Origin: Misgurnus anguillicaudatus
Taxonomy: Eukaryota > Chordata > Actinopteri > Cypriniformes > Cobitidae
Assembly: GCF_027580225.2 (NCBI RefSeq)
Contig: NC_073354.2
Location: 9,028,001 to 9,092,000, forward strand
DNA length: 64,000 nt
Reading direction: 5' to 3'
Shown: in pieces, positions 12,416-24,478 of the stretch
How the letters are laid out: the number at the start of each line of letters is the position of its first letter
Position numbering within the stretch: position 1 is the stretch's first letter
Translations under genes and position numbers: made by a program
The notes under the pieces: model-generated
The model's input: the letters and a program-made list of their open reading frames with translations, nothing else
What the model was told of the DNA's origin: nothing
Database searches by the model: none

Positions 12416-13014
12416 TTTAGACTGTGATTGTAAACTAACTGCTATGGCCAATATGAAATAATATCAAAGGATTTTCATAGGAGAAAGTGTCTCAGCAGAT
12501 GGGGAAGTAAACAAGATTATTTTATTATATTATGTGACTCTTCATTGTTCTTTAAATATCAGTCAGTCACAAGGACACAAATCACACATTTTGCTGAAAA
12601 TGAGGCATGAATCACACAAACACCGCCTGATTTAATTTGGGCTTCCAGTCTGACTCGGGGATTTTTGCCATTTAAACAATGAAATAATAAAGCAGAAAGA
12701 TGAATGTATAGAGCTAATCCATGTGTTCATGAATGTCATTTATATGAACTCCAAACATCAGATCATGACTAAACAATTCAGTTATTGCGGATGTTGATAA
12801 AGTTACAGAAATACTTAAACTTTCATTTCTTCATAAATCTGCTGTTTTGTGGGAAACGCTTACTGTTGTTTTGGTTGAAAACTAAAATGACAGTTTATTT
12901 TTAAAACAATTTATATTTATTCACTTGATCATCAAAAAGGAAATAATATCTAGTTTACACTTTATAATCAGGGTCCATGAATCAGAACGAACCAGAGCTC
13001 AATTTAATTTTTAC
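12416..13014. other. Intergenic, nothing recognised
   Basis: No gene, RNA or repeat end that I can support. Confidence 0.4.
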
Positions 13015-13018
13015 TTAA

Positions 13019-13420
13019 AGGGGACGTTTCATGTGATCTTTGGTGTCCTCAGAGTTCATATGTGAAGTTTTAGCTCTATATATAGATAATTTATTATAGC
13101 ATGTTAAAATTGACACTTTGTAGGTGTGAGCAAAAATGTGCCGTTTTGGGCATGTCCTTTAAAATGCAAATGAGCTGATCTATGCACTAAATGGCAGTGC
13201 TGCGATTGAATAGTGCAGATTAGGGGTGGTATTATCCCCTCCTGACATCACAAAGGGAGCCAAATTTCAATGACCCATTTTTCACGTGCTTGCAAAGAAT
13301 GGTTTACCAAAACTAAGTTACTGGGTTGATCTTTTTCACATTTTCTGGGTTGATAGACGCACTGGGGACCCAATTATAGCACTTAAACATGAAAAGTCAG
13401 ATTTTCATGATATGTCCCTT
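13019..13420. mobile_element. TTAA-flanked MITE (AGGGGACGTTTC ends)
   Basis: TTAA at 13015-13018 and 13421-13424 flank AGGGGACGTTTCATG and its near-inverse CATGATATGTCCCTT. About 400 bp, non-coding. Confidence 0.65.
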
Positions 13421-13426
13421 TTAAAT

Positions 13427-13583
13427 ATGAACTAATGATGAGTTGAGGCATAAACTAATGAATCAATAACTACATCATGACATGTTTGTTAATTGTTAGT
13501 TAATGTATTAATCAACAATGAATTTGTTTTGTAGTTAATGATGACTCTTGATTAGTTTATGCCTTAACTCATCATTAGTTCAT
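13427..13583. repeat. Short fold-back (hairpin) repeat
   Basis: ATGAACTAATGATGAGTTGA on the left is mirrored by TAACTCATCATTAGTTCATT at the right end. The arms are about 35 bp with an AT-rich centre that also contains inverted blocks. Confidence 0.65.
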
Positions 13584-14640
13584 TATGATTCAAAATATAA
13601 AGTTTCTTAATGTTTCTCTCTGCTTCTGTCATGAAACAGCAGGTCATTCAATATTATTTTATGTCTATAACACTTCATCTTAGTGTTGCAAAGCAGTAGT
13701 CACGTTGGCTATACAGAGCTCTCTGTTGTTTTCATGTGATCCATTAAAACCCAAAGACTTCATTTAAAAACACACATGATGAGGACGTCTAATCCTCTTC
13801 ATTATAACTGTATAATTAATGTGTCATTAAAGTCCTGCCATTCCCTTAAAATCCATAAAGTGTTGTAGTTTGATCAGTCTGAACACAAGCTTCTGAAATA
13901 TCCTGGGCTTTAACAGATCAATATCAGTTTAGATTTCAGCTGATGTGAAACACATACATATGCATGCACATATAAAATAAACATCATTTACCATTAGGTC
14001 TCAAGTCTTTGTTTTGTATAAATGAATACATGTAACTTAAATGTAATCAGACCCTTCTGTCAGATTTAGACCCACGTCATACATCAAAAATGAGCTCAAA
14101 CTAAGAATGATATCCTTAGTCATTGGCAGTGTATATAAGACTGAATACTGTTTATGTTTTTCACATACATCTTGTGTTATAACATGAGACTGACTGAATC
14201 TTATTTAAATCTTTATGACTCCCTGAAGCGTCTTCAGAATGACGGATGATTTAAAAAACAGAGCAATGAATCATTTAAGTCAGCAGGATTTAGTGAAGTC
14301 ATTCATAATATAAACACACTACATAAGATCATACGTGTTGTGTACGCTTTATTAATATAGCTCAATGCATCTGTGTGTATTTATATCTCAGTTTTACTCT
14401 TGTGTTGAGAGACAAACAGTGAAGTCAGTCTATGTCTGTTTTACTGTCCGGCGTCTGAGAGGTCAGTCTCTGTTTCACATCACTGGCAGTCTGTTGACTT
14501 TATTATCACAGATCTGTTCACACTACAAAAACATCAACACTATGGAAAAATCTAATTCATCTCATCTGGGCATAAATACATGCAAATGTATTTAAAAAGT
14601 TGTATAAAATACTGTGTGGGAAAATATATTTAAATACAAA
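13584..14640. other. Intergenic, nothing recognised
   Basis: No supportable gene or repeat. The 76-codon frame at 14365-14595 lacks any recognisable domain. Confidence 0.35.
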
Positions 14641-14862
14641 TACAGTATTTTGAAAATACATGTGATACACTTTTATGGCTACTGTAAAAACATGTACAGT
14701 AAAGAGACATGTGATGTATGTAGATAAAAATGACTCATTCTAAGGTAATAAAAACAATACAGTTCATTATGTTAGGTCTTTATACAACACTAATAATATA
14801 GTTATGTAGATTTGAGTCAGCAAATGCTCACATTTGATGGCTCGCATTCGATTCAGTATGCT

Positions 14863-15008
14863 CTGGAACGGCGTATACAACAGCGCTTTCCAGTTCCTGC
14901 CAATATCCAGCAACTTTGCACAAAGGAGTGGACAAACATTCCACAATCAACAACCTGATCAACTCTATGCGAAGGAGATGTGTTGCACTGCATGACACCA
15001 GAAACTGA
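14863..15008 (+). pseudogene. Tc1/mariner transposase C-terminal remnant
   Basis: The + strand reads a peptide typical of the end of Tc1-type transposases in two frames. LERRIQQRFPVPANIQQL comes first, and NSMRRRCVALHDTR before TGA at 15006-15008 is in the next frame, so a frameshift lies near 14945-14955. Only about 48 codons remain and the catalytic DDE residues are absent. It is a dead fragment. Confidence 0.7.
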
Positions 15009-15036
15009 CTGGTTTTCAGACCCCCAATACAGTGAG

Positions 15037-15453
15037 GCTGCGTCCGAAACCGCACACTGTATAGTAGGCACTGAATTAGATGAAGTACCTACTTACTTGG
15101 CGTTAAAACAGTAGGCACTGTATAGTATGAATCCTGGTAGTATGAATGAGATTCGGACGTACTACATCCGCCATGTTGCTACATCACGTGACATACGTCG
15201 TCATCACATCGTGTCATTTCAGCGCGAAAACAGCCGCGTGCCTCTTCTTCGTTGGATAACTCCTCGTCCGGGGCATCATGGGATAGTGAAGCGTCCATTG
15301 TATGCACACTGCAAAATCTAACCGGAAGTAGTAGGTCATCCGGGTACTTTTCGCATACTGTTTTTCGAATACTATGTATTCGGACATACTACTCGCCTCG
15401 CCTACTGCTTTTCGCGTACTTTATAGTATGTAGTAGGCGGTTTCGGACGCAGC
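15037..15453. mobile_element. MITE with GCTGCGTCCGAAACCGC ends
   Basis: GCTGCGTCCGAAACCGC at 15037 is mirrored by GCGGTTTCGGACGCAGC ending at 15453. The interior contains repeated GTAGTATG/CATACTAC-type blocks. A related short hairpin is at 36364-36457. Confidence 0.75.
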
Positions 15454-16280
15454 ATAAAACTGCACATTTTAGAGTGGCCCTCCATTGTGGCCAGCCCAAG
15501 GCACACCTGCGCAACAACCGTGCTGTCCAATCAGCATGCCGACATGCCACACCCGCGAGGCGGATGGACCACCCCGCCAAAAGAGAAATGCTCACTAACA
15601 CAGATTCAGACAGATTTGTGAACAATATTTGAGAAAAAAAAGGCCTTTTGTGTACATAGAAAAAGTCTTGGATGTTGGATCTTTGAGTTCAGCTCATGAA
15701 AAATGGGAGCAAAAACAAAAGTGTTGCTTTTTATAATTTTAGTTAGTGTATGAAAAATTATTTTACACTTTTATTATATAATTGCTGGTATGTATTGTCA
15801 TATTACCAAGCCCTAGGATAAAAAATAAGATCAAGCAACCAAAAATCTATATATTTCAATATTTTAATAAATGTATCTGAAATACTGCCCATCCCTGCCT
15901 GTGGACGGGTTCACACTTTCATTAAACACTGAGCTTTAGGAAACGTTTCATTCCTCAGAAGAAGCTCCTGTAGATTGTGACAGGCAATAGTGTCAAACCC
16001 TGGGCATTTCAATTCACGTAAAAACTAAAATGCTGTAGGCGAAATCTGCATTAGTCTTGTTCTGAAACACTCTTGAGTGCACGCTGCTATTTTTAAATGT
16101 TTTTAGAAGTTGATCCATGGCAAAAGTGTACAGAGGATTCATGTGACAGACTGCTTCATACAAAGAAAGATGCTTACTGGTACACAGGGGGATGTGAGAG
16201 TGCTATAAACGCAACATCAAGACAAAATCAACATAAAAACAATTGAACACAATCAGAAGAGGAAACAGAAACATATGAGT
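15454..16280. other. Intergenic, nothing recognised
   Basis: No gene or bounded repeat supported. The block near 15470-15600 is GC-richer than its surroundings and may be old transposon sequence. Confidence 0.3.
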
Positions 16281-16399
16281 GTAGATAGACAGACAGACAG
16301 ATAGATAGACGGATGGGCGGACGGACAGATGGATAGAGTAGATAGATATACAGTAGATGGATGGATGGATGGATGGATATATAGATAGATAGATAGATG
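16281..16399. repeat. GATA/GGAT/ACAG compound microsatellite
   Basis: Runs of AGAC, AGAT, GGAT and GATA tetranucleotides with interruptions. Confidence 0.9.
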
Positions 16400-17715
16400 T
16401 TGGGTTTCGATAGCTGCACTCTGGCTGGTGTTTTTATTTCCAGTACTCTTTATAAATGCATTAAAGCAGATCTTTACTAAATGTCACCTGCTGTCTGTTT
16501 GTATCAGACAGAAGATAACATGAGCTCAACTGACTGAAACTAAAGCAGAAACCTCCACCTTCTACCATCACCAGCGATCATGTCCGCTGTTTTAAACATT
16601 CCTCTCTGTCCCACTGACCTGTGTGTGTTTTTACACGCTTGAACACAATCACCAGCTGCTCCCTGAGGTCCTGATAAAGTCAAACCCTCTTGCAAAAGTA
16701 AAGCAAGAGTCAATATCACGTGAATGATGCCCTGCTAAAAGAAATGTCAGGAGCACAGAGTTCATGTTTAAATGAAGGAAGCGATTTATAAATCAACAGC
16801 GGCGTCGGAAAAACTGCAGAGAGAATATACTGTGTGTTTACAATCAATGAGACAGATTAACTCACACAATACACACAATATACAATAAAGACAAGCACAC
16901 ACATGCACATACAGCTTGATGTTCTGTGTTGCCATGGTTACTGTGACTGGCTGTAAAATAGAGATGGTGGCTTCTTTAATCCATCAAGGCTGAAGGTAGA
17001 GCCAGACACATGTGTTATAATCTCATTCATGACTGTAGAAAGACTCTGAATAGCAGAAGGATTCATAAATGATGATATTATCCACCTGTCAGACATCAAA
17101 CAGAGAAGAGTTCAATACAGACAAAAAGAGAAGAGCTGGAGACTTTTAGACTTGAAAAACACAAGAGTTTATTTGGGGGGAGGACAGAGAACAGAGACTC
17201 TGACATTTTCCAGTGCTAAAGGTTTAATTTCACTTTGTAAGCAGACATCATTCACAGTCAGTGCAGATATACACTGGAGACAGAAACTATTCAGAAAAGT
17301 CTCTCTGTAATGTGATGTTTTATCCCACGTCCACATTATCATGCAATCCATCTTCAAAAACTGACCATTTATTTTCTATAGGTATTTTTTCTTAGGCCAC
17401 ATTTACTCTGCCTGTTTGAAGTGACTAACTTCTGGGTCAGTATGTCTACCTTGAATTGTTTTGCCAAGTGTTTGATGTGACTACATATATCGTGTACCAG
17501 TCGCTTTTATAAGTGGGTCGTCAAAAAAATTGGATTCAAGCAACAAATCAGAATTGGACATCAAGATTTGCTGTGTAAATTTTGCCTAACAGTCATCATA
17601 CTGTATACTCAGAGTTGTGCCTGTTACCTTGTTTTCGGTTCTTATCTGACTGTGACATCTGTGGGTGTACGAGGTCTTTAGATGTTTGCTTGCAGGAACA
17701 CATGATGATTTTCCA
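16400..17715. other. Intergenic, nothing recognised
   Basis: No coding similarity or repeat ends identified. Confidence 0.35.
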
Positions 17716-18040
17716 GGCTGATCTCATGAGAATTCGTACATATTTTGCGAGTTGGCTAATTCGTATTAAATGAAGTGAAGGAATAATTGACGACGGGCCA
17801 TTGAATTATAAGAAACACCACAGGTGTGCATTATTTTCAAATATTTCAAAGGACCGGAGTCAATTATTCCTCTTATACCACGGTTACCAAAAACATTGCT
17901 CTGTTGCCTATTTTTAAGACATTTAACAAGTTAGGTGTGCGGTTATCAGAAATTAATGCATACCCACGGAACATTTCTCAGCCAATCAGAATACAGCATT
18001 CAACAGACCCGTGGTATAAAACAATAATAATAAGCCCAAG
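17716..18040. repeat. Dispersed fish repeat fragments
   Basis: CTGATCTCATGAGAATTCGT followed by an ACGGGCCATTGAATTATAAG block and an ACAGACCCGTGGTATAAAAC block resemble dispersed fish repeats that I know only by appearance. Boundaries and family are uncertain. Confidence 0.35.
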
Positions 18041-18280
18041 GTCACAGGGGCAAAGCATTAAAAAAATTGCGAATTAATAAAGGGATCATTTATAGGCAGC
18101 CAGTTGTTATAGCAGAAATAAGCCCCAACAGTGTGATCATGAAAAAGTGGAGGGTTTTAGCGATAACAACCTGCTGACTCTACATTGTACATCTCGCTTA
18201 TTACACGACTATTTACCTCATAAGTAAGGTAACGATAATTTAAAGGAAAACTCCACAATATTGACCTTGGCTCGCGGTAA

Positions 18281-18740
18281 CACACTACAAGAAATGATGT
18301 GTTAATTTTTTTACACATTGTGTGTGTCATGCTATTTAATGTGTTATTTCATGTTAAAATAAATGAAAGGGACAACACAAGTTTTTTCATTTAATGTGTT
18401 GTACCTGAACTAACACACCTTCTGTGTTATTATTCATTGTGCCGCCCCCCATGGTCCTGCGACGTTAGATCAGAAATGTCTTGTCTGCAAGTGTTCATTT
18501 ACCACAAAATTCACTAATTGTAACTGCGTTACTTGATTAAAAAAATATACTTTGTTACATGTTTATTACCGCTAAAAGTAGTGGAATTACAGTAACAGAA
18601 TTAATTGTAACCCGTTACTCCCATCACTGTATTTAACACAACTTGTGTTGTCCCTTTCATTTATTTTAACATGAAATAACGCCTTAAATGGCATGACACA
18701 TACAATGTGTAAAAAATTAACACATCATTTTTTGCAGTGC
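18281..18740. mobile_element. Fold-back element with CACTGCAAAAAATGATGTG ends
   Basis: The left end (AAATGATGTGTTAATTTTTT) and right end (AAAAAATTAACACATCATTT) are inverted. The arms continue through GTTAAAATAAATGAAAGGGA and its inverse near 18650. Arms are about 150 bp around a unique centre of about 180 bp. Confidence 0.7.
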
Positions 18741-19875
18741 ATCATCACTCCTGACTTCTCCCACTCTCGCTCAAACTTCCATCAATATTACTGCACCGAG
18801 GTTGAAGTGCTGCAAAGTAAGTGCTCTTCCACCATACAATATAGTTCTCATTTTTATCTGCTTAAGAAATCGACACGTATTATTTTGTGCCACCATAATT
18901 ACTCATACTCATGTAACAGTCTTTAAATAGGAAAAACAACTGTTTGGATCCTAAGGAATGAATGGGGCTAGGCTAAATGCTAACACATTCACGACGCGCT
19001 GTACAAAGATTAAGTGCACACATTGAAAAAAGAGAGGTATGTATTAATTCATCTAATTTGAGGTAAGAACATAGTAAAATATTGAAAAACTGTGGTGTTT
19101 TCCTTTAATATTGATTATAAATATTTTATTTTCTTATTTTTTATGAATTAAAAACTATTTGGTTTAATCATTTGTAAATATAATGTCATATATGTGCATT
19201 AAACTGTAAGTTACCTGTCAAAATGATTTGCAGCATCCAGGTTACAGTGTGTTATTAGTTTTGAGCATTTGTTCGAACGAACCTTGAAAGAACCTCGGAC
19301 TGAAGAAACGCTAAGAAATGATCAGTTTGATGAAAGGCAAATGAGTTTATGATGTAGTAAATGAATAAATCTCTGCTGAATGAATCTGTAGCAAAGATTC
19401 AGATAAGTCACAGGTAAAATATCAACCATATTAGTGAGATTCTGACTGCATCATCACATTTATTTCTCATGTGGGAGCTCTCAGGACTAAATTCACACAC
19501 AATGTTAAAGTGATCTTAAGTGACTTCTGTGCTCTTTATTAAAAGTCCAGCAGGAGTTAAGAACCGAAAACTATCAGCACTGTATGAACTGTATGATGAT
19601 TCACCGGCCACTTATCACAAATGTAAAATTGGTCTAAAACATAGAAATACCTCAGTTAACTTCTCCAGATTGTATTTCCCTGAACATTAATCTGGAGGTC
19701 ATTTGTCTTCTCCTGACATGCTGGCCAGTTTACACTTACCGTAAGATGCTGAGTGTGTTTTTTACTGTCACTTGATCTGAGTATTTACTGTACAGTATAA
19801 TCTTTTCTAGAGTTTTCTGCCCTAGCTCCTAAACATTGGTCCAACCCTTGAGGAAAGGAGTGACTGTATTTCATC
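18741..19875. other. Intergenic, nothing recognised
   Basis: No gene or bounded repeat supported. Confidence 0.35.
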
Positions 19876-20325
19876 CTCTAATCCAGTGGTTTTCAAACTG
19901 GGGGCCGCGAGATGGTGCCAGGGGGGCCCCAGTTTTATGACATTTTATGAAATACATTAATTTATCAAGAATTCTGTGTAATTAAACCTAAAAAAATAAG
20001 GCTACTAATAGGGTTGTGCCGATAGACGATATCGTGTATCGACGATCTTCAGACATATCACCAATGGCAGGCTTTCATGGCGATAGTCATGACGATAGTT
20101 GGCGAATGGTTATTATTATTATTATCATCATCATAGTTTTATATTAACACCCACAATGCATGCTTTTCCTCACATGAGGGTTTGGCTTCCCTTTACGTGG
20201 AGAGCTTGTAAAGAGATAATTCCTTCTTGCACGTACCTGCATTAATGCGCGCGTCTTGGTCTCCTTCTACCACTAAATCCAGCGCGCCGCGTCATGAGCA
20301 GCTGCGCTTCTCTCTGTCTCACGTG

Positions 20326-20329
20326 CACG
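20326..20329. repeat. Target-site duplication, left copy (CACG)
   Basis: CACG directly precedes the left LTR and matches CACG at 28850-28853 directly after the right LTR. A 4-bp duplication is within the 4-6 bp range made by Ty3/gypsy integrases. Confidence 0.85.
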
Positions 20330-21397
20330 TGTAGCCGGCTTCGTCTGCACGTTGCCGACTACTGCGTTGTGTTCTGGTGCACTCAAGACAGGACACTGAC
20401 GTTCCTCAAGGCACTTTATTATGTACAAACTCTCTCAGTCAAGTAGAAGGCTCACTGTTCAAATTCAAAGAGAGCAAATGTTCAAAATTCTACCCTCGAT
20501 TAGAATCAGCCTCTCTCAGTCGAGTAGAATGCAGACTGAATTTAATCACATTCAAAAATCAAAGAAATAAAATATAAAAGAATTATAGAAAATAAACATT
20601 ACATCAGTTGGTGTATATGTATGTGTCATATTGCATGTTATTCCTGTTATATTCTGGGTTTTTATCTTTTACATTAACATTATGCAACATGAAATAAAAT
20701 CTTTTCAGTAGTTAGTACCCAAATTTATGCATAAAGCAACATGTACACATTCTATGTTTGTGCTCTTAAGTGCCATTAAACATTAATCAATACATGAAAA
20801 TGAACACATTATATTTTTAACACATCATATATTTTTTTAACATTGATATTGGGAGTACATACCTGTTCAAATTCAAAGAGAGCAAATGTTCAAAATTCTA
20901 CCCTCGATTAGAATCAGCCTAACATAAAAAAAAGACAACTTAAACATGAGGGCTGCACCACAAGAGGATAAAATGATGATCACTAACATACAGCTAGGCA
21001 AACCAGGAGGCTAGCTAAGTTAGCAATTTCTCAAACTCTCAAAAACAACAAAGTTTCAGACACATCTTGAATAAATGTATGTGCATTCATCCTAAAATAC
21101 ACTTATGAGTTACCATGTGCACTGAAACTAAAGTTTTAACAGGTATATTTTCAAGTTTACATAGTGCTGATATGAACACATACCTCTCTCAGTCGAGTAG
21201 AATGCAGACTGAGAAAAGAACGCGAAAATTCCATATATAACCAACACTCTAGGGGGCGCACTCACACAACTAACTCTCCCAATATCTATGAACTACCATG
21301 AAACACCTGAACAATACATTATTTTGGTGAAATAAACTTACATAAACAAATAGAAAATGAAAAGTTGCAAAAATATTTAATTCTTTGACCCGTTACA
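20330..21397 (-). mobile_element. 3' LTR of Ty3/gypsy retrotransposon (left copy)
   Basis: Read on the - strand it begins TGTAACGGGTC and ends GGCTACA, i.e. TG...CA. It is 1068 bp and differs from the other LTR by 4 substitutions and a 2-base length change in an A run, so insertion was recent. On the - strand it has a TATA box (21233-21239), an initiator-like TCAGTC with A at 21210, and AATAAA at 20415-20420. It contains an internal spliced-copy duplication (separate entry). A 66-codon frame at 20377-20577, repeated in the other LTR, is not regarded as a gene. Confidence 0.95.
20455..21212 (-). repeat. Intron-containing segment plus its exactly spliced copy inside the LTR
   Basis: On the - strand, 21212-21184 (exon 1) is followed by GTATGTGTTC, a 265-bp spacer ending TTTATGTTAG (20919), then 20918-20863 (exon 2) followed by GTATGTACTC. 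At 20539-20455 the same exon 1 and exon 2 are fused, with exactly the 265-bp GT-AG interval missing. A degenerate third piece of exon 1 is at 20448-20430. The duplicated unit starts within 2 nt of the predicted start site downstream of the TATA box. I infer a reverse-transcribed spliced leader captured into the LTR. The arrangement is also in the right LTR (27905-28664). Confidence 0.75.
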
Positions 21398-21415
21398 TTC
21401 ACCCCTCTTTAATTT
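21398..21415 (-). other. Polypurine tract
   Basis: On the - strand AAATTAAAGAGGGGTGAA abuts the 3' LTR. A purine run at this position primes plus-strand DNA synthesis in LTR elements. The stretch 21416-21708 between it and the pol stop shows no further gene, and no env-like frame is present. Confidence 0.8.
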
Positions 21416-21708
21416 CACCAAAATCCTTTGCAAGTAGAGGGTGTCAAAAAAAATTACAGAACAAAACTCTTGTTCACTCAGTCCAAGATAGCCCTGGGAC
21501 TCCATTTCCCTTACACAGCGTATAAGCTACTTACAAAGTAAGTTCAAAGAAAACAGCAGTTGATCAGGCTACTGCCCCTTCTAGTGAATATGATGCCTTT
21601 TACACCATATGAGATCTTGGAACACTTTCCCTCCAATATGAACATCTCATGACTCAAGTAATGCTACTGGTTATAAAGAAAATATCGAAATCTTAATGAA
21701 AAAAAATT

Positions 21709-24478
21709 TTAAAATAAAGAAAGTAAAGACAGTGACCTTTTATTGGCCCCTTTTACAAAACCCTTAGTGAGTGGTTTTTGAACCATGTTCTCTATCAAGC
21801 GATTGACTGCCTTAACAACCCTGCCAGTACGTGTCCTGACAACCTGTCTGTCAAACCCTTGTGCTTGTGAGGGCATCTGACTATCAGTCATTGTAACAGG
21901 GGAGGTGACATTCGAGGACTCTGTTTCATCTAAATCAGGAACATCAATTGTGGCAAAGGAGTCAGTGTCATTCATGTGCAAGTTAGGGGGTTCACTGGTA
22001 TCCGACAAGCCTCTCACAGGTGAGTATTTATTTTCCCCTTGGCCTCTAACCTCTTTAGATTGGGCTCTCGTGGGTGTCAGTTGAACAGACTTTCTGGACA
22101 GAGAGTGGGGTATCTCACTCTCCCCTTCAGACTCATCAGCTTCTCTCTCAGACTCAAACTCAGCATTGGAGGATGCGTTTAACCACAAGCTTGTACGGTC
22201 CTCAGAAGCATCAACTGCTAGACCACTCAAGGCATCAACAGAAGGAGGCTGAAACTCACTGGCCACATCTGAGGCAGCTTCATTCATCTCCTCCCTGCTC
22301 AGTTCTGGCACAGGCAAAAAGCTCACATCCAACATCAAATTCCGATGAACAACTTTGGTTTTCCCACTCTCATCTCTGACTTTGTACACATGAGTCTGAG
22401 GGTCTCGGTCTATGATGGTATACATTGTGGGCTCCCACTTATCCGCTAACTTTCTCTTCCCTCTCTCTGCTTTATTAGCTAGCAAAACTCGGTCACCAAC
22501 GTTCAAGTGGGTTCCACGTACTCTCTTGTTGTAGCCATCAGCTTGATGTTGCTGTTCTTTCCTCGCATGCTGCTGAGCTATGCCGGCAGCCACATGGAGG
22601 TTTGCCATCAATTTCTCTGCATACGTTTTATAATTCACCACCACTGGATCCTTCAAGACTTGTTTGAAGACCATATCTACCGGGAGTCTGGGGACTCGAC
22701 CATACATCAAATAGAATGGAGGATATCCAGTTGTTTCATGAGTGGTGGCATTATAGGCGAAAGTCAAAGTCTGTATCTGTTGGACCCAGTGTTGTTTAGC
22801 TGTCAGGGGTAGGGCACGTAACATACTGCCAAGCGTCCTATTGAACCTTTCAGTTTGCCCATTCCCCATGGGATGGTATGCTGTTGTGTGTGTTTTTTTA
22901 ATTCCTGTGAGGCTGAGAAGTTCGGCTATGAGTTTACTTTCAAAATTGGCCCCCTGGTCAGAATGTATTCGCTCTGGGAAACCGTAGATGCAGAATACAT
23001 TATCCCATAACTTCTTTGCTATTTGCTTTGCAGTTTGGTTGATGCAGGGAAATGCATGAGCCAATTTTGTAAAGTGGTCTGTTATGACTAAAACATCAAC
23101 AGATCTTTGCTTACAGTCCTCAGCACTCCAAAAATCAATGCACACCAGTTCCATGGGTGCCGAAGTGTGAATGCTCTCCAAGGGGGCTCGGGCAGCTGGT
23201 TCAGGGGTCTTTGCAAGTATGCAGCGTTGGCAGCATTTCACATATTCTTTGATGTCTCTTCCCATTTGCGGCCAGTAGAAACGCTGTCGGGCGAGGTGTG
23301 CTGTTCTAGCCTGCCCTTGATGCCCAGCGAGGTCATGCACGCCAGCGAGAGCCTTGGCCTTTAAGCTAGCAGGCAGCACAAACTGATACCTCTTCTCTCT
23401 ACTTAATGGGTCTTTGGTTACCCTGTATAGGACTCCGTCCTGAACTTTAAGATGATGCCACTGCTTGCACAGTGTCTGGGCCTGAAGAGCTAACCTACTT
23501 CTCCCTCGCCTAGATGGTGGCTCACCCCTCTGAATGAGTGGCAGGACCTCCCTGATAACTGAGTCAGTTTCCTGGCTGTGCCTTAGCTCGCTGATGCAGA
23601 GGGCTGGAAATGTGTCTTGTTCTGAGGGCACCGTTTGTGGAAGAGCATTGAGAAACTGTGTTGCTCTTATCTCTGCTCCCCTTTCCCATTCTACATGAGC
23701 TTCACAAGCAGATTTTACATGAGAGGGTTCTTGACTGCCAGCCAGCCCGTCTTGAGTAGTGTCCATAGTTACAGAGCACCCTTCATCGTGTGCCTGAAGA
23801 CACTGGGTCTTACGCCGGAAGAGATCCTGGACTTTTTCCTCCTTGGTTCCCTCTGCCTCTGCCAAAAGACTTTCATACGGCTCACTGATCAACCTTTGGC
23901 TCACTGATTTAGCAAAAGGATCTCTACTTAGAGCATCTGCCACGATGTTCTTTACCCCAGGAATGTGTTTGATGCTGAAGGTGTATGGGGAAAGCTTTGC
24001 CACCCACCTCTGTTCGCAAGCGTCAAGTTTTGGTTTTGTCATTATATAAGTCAAAGGATTATTGTCGGTCCACACTGTAAAAGTATGGCCCTTCAACCAG
24101 TGGCTGAATTTTTCACAAATACTCCATTTGAGCGCCAGGAACTCCAGTCGGTGGGCAGGATACCTCTTTTGTGAACCAGTGAGGGTCTTGCTGGCAAAGG
24201 CGATCGGGCGTGCCTTTGTTTCTCCTTCTGGTATCTGGGACAGTACTGCCCCAAGGCCGTCAAGAGATGCATCAATGGACAGAACCAAGGGCTTAGAAAA
24301 GTCTGGATGGCTAAGGACCACACAATTCAGGAGCTTCTCCTTAAGACCGTTGAAAGCGGATTCGCAGTCAAGGGTCCAATCCGCAGGTTTGAGCTTTCTA
24401 TAGACTCCTGGATTCTGACTGTTCTTCCCTGTCTTTCCTCTCCGTTTCTGGCCAGCTGTAAGGGCAAACAGGGTTTTG
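21709..24478 (-). CDS. pol: pol, second part: RNase H and integrase
   Basis: About 920 codons ending at 21709. RNase H comes first (SIDASLDGLGAVLSQ; later TDNNPLTY and ADALSR). Integrase follows: an HDLAGH...CQRC zinc-binding module, then a DDE core with Asp in CIDFW, Asp in HSDQGANF and Glu in GQTERFNRT. After it is a GPY/F-like module near LADKWEPTMYTI. The long acidic tail has no chromodomain that I can recognise. The domain order (RT-RNase H-IN) is that of Ty3/gypsy elements. Its frame is offset by one base from the RT frame; the break is near 24470-24480. The first codons to 24492 are out of the ancestral frame. No env frame follows. Confidence 0.9.

Noticed and set aside
14828..15071. 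Two - strand frames of 72-75 codons
   Set aside because: Antisense shadows of the Tc1 transposase remnant on the + strand.
20377..20577. Identical 66-codon frames in both LTRs (20377-20577 and 27827-28027)
   Set aside because: Identity follows from the LTR repeat. The frame runs antisense to the element's transcript and spans the spliced-copy duplication; no protein features.
21398..21708. Search for an envelope gene after pol
   Set aside because: Only 310 bp lie between the pol stop and the 3' LTR and no frame is present; the element is a retrotransposon, not an env-bearing retrovirus, on this evidence.
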